Of a stretch of DNA of 64,000 nt, positions 60,477 to 64,000 are shown piece after piece. Where the stretch lies: NCBI RefSeq assembly GCF_900115955.1, contig NZ_FOYL01000001.1, forward strand, positions 558,001-622,000. The letters are read 5' to 3'. The translations under genes and the position numbers were made by a program. How positions within the stretch are numbered: the first letter of the stretch is position 1; each line of letters starts with the position of its first letter. This DNA is from Lentzea waywayandensis. GTDB taxonomy: Bacteria; Actinomycetota; Actinomycetes; Mycobacteriales; Pseudonocardiaceae. Under the pieces are notes generated by a model. It saw only the letters and a list, made by a program, of their open reading frames with translations. It did not search any database and had not been told where the DNA came from.

Positions 60477-60971
60477 GTGATGTTCGCGGAGCTGTTCGAC
60501 GAGCACGCCCATCCGTTGCACAGATATCTGGCGCGGCGGGTGGGCACGGACGTGGCTGACGACTTGGTCAGCGAGACGTTCCTCGCCGCCATGCGCGGCC
60601 AGGAGACCTACGACCCGAACAAGGGCAGCGTCGTCGGCTGGCTCTACGGCATCGCCACGAACCTGCTGCGCGGCCACGCCAAACGCGAGACCCGCCTGTT
60701 GCGCACCGCCGAACGGTACGGCGTCGACCTCGGTGTCGCCGAGTCGCTGGAGCACACGGTGGTCACCCGCATCGACGCCCGTTCGCACCTGCGGCGGATC
60801 GCCCGTGAGCTGGCCAGGATGTCCCAAGCCGACCGCGACCTCGTGCTGCTCGTGTCGCTGGCGGGCCTGACCGTGCAGGAGGCCTCCGAGGCCCTCGACC
60901 TCAACCCCGGAACCGCGAGGTCCCGCCTGCACCGCCTGCGCGCCAAGCTGAAGGAAGTGGAACATGCGTGA
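60477..60971 (+). CDS. ECF-type RNA polymerase sigma factor
   Basis: This 164-residue sigma-70 family protein has region 2 (FDEHAHPLHRYLARRVGTDVADDLVSETFLAAMRGQETYDPNKGSVVGWLYGIATNLLRGHAKRE) and region 4 (LARMSQADRDLVLLVSLAGLTVQEASEALDLNPGTARSRLHRLRAKL). It directs RNA polymerase to a small regulon that cannot be named from sequence. The start is GTG at 60477 with an adjacent ATG at 60480. It overlaps the next gene by 8 nt, whose product probably regulates it. Confidence 0.93.
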   Translation: MMFAELFDEHAHPLHRYLARRVGTDVADDLVSETFLAAMRGQETYDPNKGSVVGWLYGIATNLLRGHAKRETRLLRTAERYGVDLGVAESLEHTVVTRIDARSHLRRIARELARMSQADRDLVLLVSLAGLTVQEASEALDLNPGTARSRLHRLRAKLKEVEHA

Positions 60972-61821
60972 CGTGCTGGACGACGACCTCGCCGAGCTGT
61001 ACCCGGTACGTCCCGCCGACGACGTGCGGCTGGCCCGGTTGCGCGAGCAGCTCTTCGCCGAGAAGCCCCAGCCCCGCTCATGGCGCTGGGTGGGCGTCGC
61101 GGCCGCGGCCATGGCGGTGGTGCTGATCACCGGGCTGGTCGTGCTGCTCAGGCCTGTCTCGCGGGACGCGCCCGCGACGATGCCGACCGCGGCCGCCACC
61201 TCACTGCCGGAGGCGGCCGCGGTGCTGGAGCTGGCGCCGAAGCCGACCACGAAGTACCGGCACATCAAGTACCAGGTCTGGCAGCTCGTCACAGATGGCG
61301 AGGCGCCGTTCGACGCGACCTCGGTCAAGTTCGAGTACGACGTGTGGCTGCCCACCGCGCCGAACGAGATGGTGTTGATCTACCGCAGGTTCACCGGTGA
61401 ACACCGGGCGGTCACCGGTCCGCAGCGTCCGATCAAGGACATCGAGGGACGGACCAGCGGCACGATCCTGTGGAACTCGTTCTGCGCGGCCACCCCGTGC
61501 CAGGAGGAGAGCATCTCGAAGCCGTTGCCCGTCAACGACGGGGAGAAGCTGGAGGCCGCGGCGCAGGCGTTGCTCTCGCCGTTCACCACCACCGGGGAGA
61601 AAGCCGGGCTCTACCGCAGGCTCGCCGAGGGCCCCGCGATCCGCTGGGACAACGGGAAGGTGTTCACCGAAGGCAGCCGGTGGGTGTTCCGGGTCGATCC
61701 CGTCACGGGTGAGGTGACCGGCATGGACGTGGACGCGCCGCACGACACCAGGCTGCCCAGCGGCACGCTGGCGTTGAGCGTCACGGTCACCTACGAGTGG
61801 ACCGATCAGCGGCCGTCGTAG
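60964..61821 (+). CDS. CU044_5270-family membrane protein, probable sigma-factor partner
   Basis: This 285-residue protein has a cytoplasmic N-terminus (about 1-38), a membrane helix (VGVAAAAMAVVLITGLVVLLR) and an extracytoplasmic domain of about 220 residues (KYRHIKYQVWQLVTDGEAPFDATSVKFEYDVWLPTA, then LPVNDGEKLEAAAQALLSPF). It matches the CU044_5270 family, commonly encoded behind ECF sigma factor genes in actinomycetes. The coupling (8-nt overlap) suggests a signal sensor or anti-sigma factor. Its 3' end overlaps the convergent kinase gene by 16 nt. Confidence 0.85.
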   Translation: MRDVLDDDLAELYPVRPADDVRLARLREQLFAEKPQPRSWRWVGVAAAAMAVVLITGLVVLLRPVSRDAPATMPTAAATSLPEAAAVLELAPKPTTKYRHIKYQVWQLVTDGEAPFDATSVKFEYDVWLPTAPNEMVLIYRRFTGEHRAVTGPQRPIKDIEGRTSGTILWNSFCAATPCQEESISKPLPVNDGEKLEAAAQALLSPFTTTGEKAGLYRRLAEGPAIRWDNGKVFTEGSRWVFRVDPVTGEVTGMDVDAPHDTRLPSGTLALSVTVTYEWTDQRPS

Positions 61822-63131
61822 CTGCGGGGCAGGTACCAGGCCAGGGCGGCGCGCAGCTCGGCGACGTCGCGCTCGCGCCGCCGCCTGGTGCGTTCGTGGG
61901 CGATCGGGAACACCCGCACGCCGCCGTGATGCGCGCCGAAGAAGCGGCGCGGTGCCGGGTCCTTCAGCCAGACGACGACCCACGGCCGTTTCTTGTGCGG
62001 CACCACGCGCACCCGTGCGAGCTCGTACCACCAGTACTGGTGGAACTTGCCGTTGCGCGTGGTGGCGATGCCCTCGCGGCTGATCTCGATGACGACCTTG
62101 CGGCGGGCGGCGGCGCTGAAGTACCGCACCGCGCGCACGACGAGCACGCAGAACGCGGCCAGGGCCAGCAGCTGCGTGGCGCCGTTGGCCTGCGCGGCCG
62201 GGTCGGCGATCGCGGCGGCGAGCAGGGCCACGGCGAGGTTCAGCCCGCCCCACGCCATCGGCACGAACCGCGACGTCGAGAACGTCGCCGCGGCGGGCGT
62301 CATCGGCGCGGGCATCTTGCTGGTCGGCGCCTTGGGCGTGACGACCTGGGAGAGCAGGCGCGTCACCTCGGCCGGTTCGGGACGCTTGGCCGGGTCGCGG
62401 TGCATGCACTTCTGCACCAACGGCCGCAACGGCTTGGGCACGCCGTCGATGTCCGGTTCGCCGTGCGCGGCCTTGTAGAGCAACGTGGCCGTCGGGCCCT
62501 CACCGAACGGACCCTTGCCCGTCGCCGCGTAGACCAGCACGGCGCCGAGGGCGAACACGTCCGACGGGGACGCGACCTCCTGGCCGGTGATCTGCTCGGG
62601 CGACAGGAAGCCGGGCGTGCCGAAGACCATGCCGGTCTCGGTCAGCGCCGTGTGCTCCATCGCGCGCGAGATGCCGAAGTCGATGACGCGGGGTCCGTCG
62701 GCGCCCAGCAGCACGTTGGACGGCTTGAGGTCGCGGTGGACCAGGCCGGCCCGGTGGATCGCGGTGAGCGCCTCGGCCAGACCTTCGGCGAGGCGTCTCA
62801 AATGGTGCTCCGGCAACGGACCGTGCCGTTCGATGGCCTCCTGGAGCGTCGGGCCGGGCACGTACTCCGTCGCCATCCACGGCCGCGGCGCGCGCGTGTC
62901 GGCGTCCACGACCGCCGCGGTGCCGGCGCTGCCGACCGCACGGGCCATCTGGACCTCGCGGCGGAACCGCTCGCGGAAGCGCGGGTCGTCGGCGAGCTCG
63001 GCGCGGGCGACCTTCACGGCGACCTGGCGTCCGTCGCTGCCTTGTCCCAGGTAGACCGTTCCCATGGCACCACGACCAAGCCTGCCCAAGAGCAGGTAGT
63101 CCCCAATGCGCTGTGGTTGGTCCACCTTCAC
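61806..63131 (-). CDS. Serine/threonine protein kinase with TM hairpin and PH-like tail
   Basis: This 441-residue Hanks-type kinase has the glycine loop (LGRLGRGAMGTVYLG), Lys40 (VAVKVARAEL), catalytic loop HRDLKPSN (132-139), DFG (151-153) and GTPGFLSPEQ. A linker (about 262-290) leads to two membrane helices (near 295-312 and 318-336). A C-terminal PH/YcxB-like domain follows (VVIEISREGIATTRNGKFHQYWWYELARVRVVPHKKRPWVVVWL). It lacks the extracellular PASTA repeats of PknB. The GTG at 63131 is the start, and a GTG two codons later is possible. The gene is convergent with the sigma-factor partner. Confidence 0.94.
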   Translation of the reverse strand: MKVDQPQRIGDYLLLGRLGRGAMGTVYLGQGSDGRQVAVKVARAELADDPRFRERFRREVQMARAVGSAGTAAVVDADTRAPRPWMATEYVPGPTLQEAIERHGPLPEHHLRRLAEGLAEALTAIHRAGLVHRDLKPSNVLLGADGPRVIDFGISRAMEHTALTETGMVFGTPGFLSPEQITGQEVASPSDVFALGAVLVYAATGKGPFGEGPTATLLYKAAHGEPDIDGVPKPLRPLVQKCMHRDPAKRPEPAEVTRLLSQVVTPKAPTSKMPAPMTPAAATFSTSRFVPMAWGGLNLAVALLAAAIADPAAQANGATQLLALAAFCVLVVRAVRYFSAAARRKVVIEISREGIATTRNGKFHQYWWYELARVRVVPHKKRPWVVVWLKDPAPRRFFGAHHGGVRVFPIAHERTRRRRERDVAELRAALAWYLPRSYDGR

Positions 63132-63200
63132 CGGATCGAGGGTAGCGGGAACTCGGGCCGAAACCTCACATCTGAGTAGATCTACGTATCGTTGTCGCCC

Positions 63201-64000
63201 ATGGGCAGGACCCGCTTGTACCGCAACGGCGAACTCGTGGACAGGGACTTCCCGGTCTCCGAGATCGCGGAGCACGTCAAAGATCACTCCGCCGTCGTGT
63301 GGTTCGACCTCTGCGCGCCGTCTCAGGACGAGATAGGTCTGTTGCGCGACGAACTGGGGTTGCACGAGCTCGCGATCGAGGACGCGTTCACCGAGCGGCA
63401 ACGCCCGAAGGTCGACCGCTACCCCACTCACCTGTTCCTGAGCGTTTACGCCGTCAAGTACGTCGAACACGAGATCAAGGCGTGCGAAGTCGACCTGTTC
63501 GTGGGCGAGAACGTGCTCGTGACGGTGCGCGAGAGCGAGGACTACGACCTCGCGAGTGTGGAGCACAGATGGGACAGCGCGCAGACGCTGGCGTCGTCGG
63601 GCGTCGGGTTCCTGCTGCACGGCCTGCTCGACGACATCGTGGACGGCCACTACGCGGCGGCTCAGAAGCTCGACGACGACATCGAGTCCCTGGAAGACCA
63701 CATCTACGAGGAGAAGCCGCACGTCGGGCGCAGGGCGTTGCAGCTCAGGCGCGCGTTGGTGCAGCTCAGGCGCGTGGCGTTGCCGATGCGAGAGGTGCTG
63801 GGGTCGCTGACGCACCGCGAGCACGAGGTCGTGGACGACGTGATGATGCCGTACTACCTGGACGTGAAGGACCACACGCTGTTCACCGCCGAGCTGACCG
63901 AGTCGATGCGGGAGCTGGTCACGAACCTGCGCGAGGCCGAGGCGATGATGCAGGGCAACCGGCTCAACTCGATCATGAAGAAGGTCACCAGCTGGGCCGC
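63201..64000 (+). CDS. corA: CorA-family magnesium/cobalt transporter, N-terminal part (runs off window)
   Basis: The first 266 codons of a CorA channel for Mg2+/Co2+ lie here. Visible are the N-terminal cytoplasmic alpha/beta domain (VWFDLCAPSQDEIGLLRDELGLHELAIEDAF, RQRPKVDRYPTHLFLSVYAV) and the long stalk helix (DDDIESLEDHIYEE, RRALQLRRALVQLRRVALPMREVL). The start of the pore helix follows (MQGNRLNSIMKKVTSWA). The membrane helices and the GMN signature would follow beyond the window end. The ATG at 63201 is 69 nt from the divergent kinase start. Confidence 0.93.
   Translation, partial: MGRTRLYRNGELVDRDFPVSEIAEHVKDHSAVVWFDLCAPSQDEIGLLRDELGLHELAIEDAFTERQRPKVDRYPTHLFLSVYAVKYVEHEIKACEVDLFVGENVLVTVRESEDYDLASVEHRWDSAQTLASSGVGFLLHGLLDDIVDGHYAAAQKLDDDIESLEDHIYEEKPHVGRRALQLRRALVQLRRVALPMREVLGSLTHREHEVVDDVMMPYYLDVKDHTLFTAELTESMRELVTNLREAEAMMQGNRLNSIMKKVTSWA

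Overview
This 64 kb window is chromosomal DNA of a high-GC actinomycete, most likely of the family Pseudonocardiaceae (Lentzea- or Saccharothrix-like). The family-level call is an inference. It rests on very high third-position GC, frequent GTG and TTG starts, 1-4 nt gene overlaps, DinB/mycothiol-type proteins, a YbaB/EspC/WXG-type operon, IdeR-type iron boxes and several actinobacterial gene neighbourhoods. I see no rRNA, tRNA, CRISPR array, prophage or complete insertion sequence.

1-12.5 kb: the end of a sensor kinase with an overlapping GerMN-type lipoprotein; a SalK-like protein; the reverse-strand block DUF948, DUF6167, alaS, ruvX, mltG, aroE; two DinB/maleylpyruvate-isomerase-like proteins around an iron-box-controlled siderophore-type acetyltransferase; and a type VII secretion-like operon (YbaB, EspC-like, WXG-like, membrane protein). 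12.5-22 kb: rarA, a uridine-kinase-like P-loop protein, and the membrane cluster GPDPase-membrane protein, DUF4129, DUF4350, MoxR, DUF58, with divergent SpoIIM and RDD genes whose start codons are one base apart. 22-31.6 kb: a phosphotransferase and a SnoaL-like protein facing a TetR regulator, a cobalt/nickel ECF transporter (CbiM, PDGLE protein, fused CbiQ-CbiO), a Tat-exported GH95 enzyme, a PLP decarboxylase, a MarR regulator and a glutamine synthetase homologue.

31.6-46.2 kb: a Ski2-like helicase with a DUF3516-type tail, an unknown protein built of two repeats, a LytTR/LytS two-component system enclosing an SSS symporter, a probably domesticated transposase-domain protein, a metallophosphoesterase/phosphopantetheinyl transferase pair, a GCS2-type ligase and a secreted CBM35-FN3-GH5 cellulase. 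46.4-50.4 kb: a tightly overlapping operon of a MoxR ATPase, a protein joining a zincin-like region to a VWA domain, a DUF3800 protein and a methyltransferase. This is the best candidate for an uncharacterised system. 50.4-64 kb: a tiny condensation-domain-like gene starting next to an iron box, small housekeeping genes, lysG/lysE, cutA, idi, an orphan mbtH, a secreted GH97 enzyme, a beta-propeller protein, a sigma factor with its partner, a Ser/Thr kinase and the start of corA.

Two themes recur. One is scattered iron/siderophore accessory functions (two iron boxes, an IucB-type acetyltransferase, a mini condensation-like protein, MbtH, PPTase) without an NRPS locus in the window. The other is secreted carbohydrate-active enzymes (GH5, GH95, GH97). 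Strong hairpins close several convergent gene pairs.
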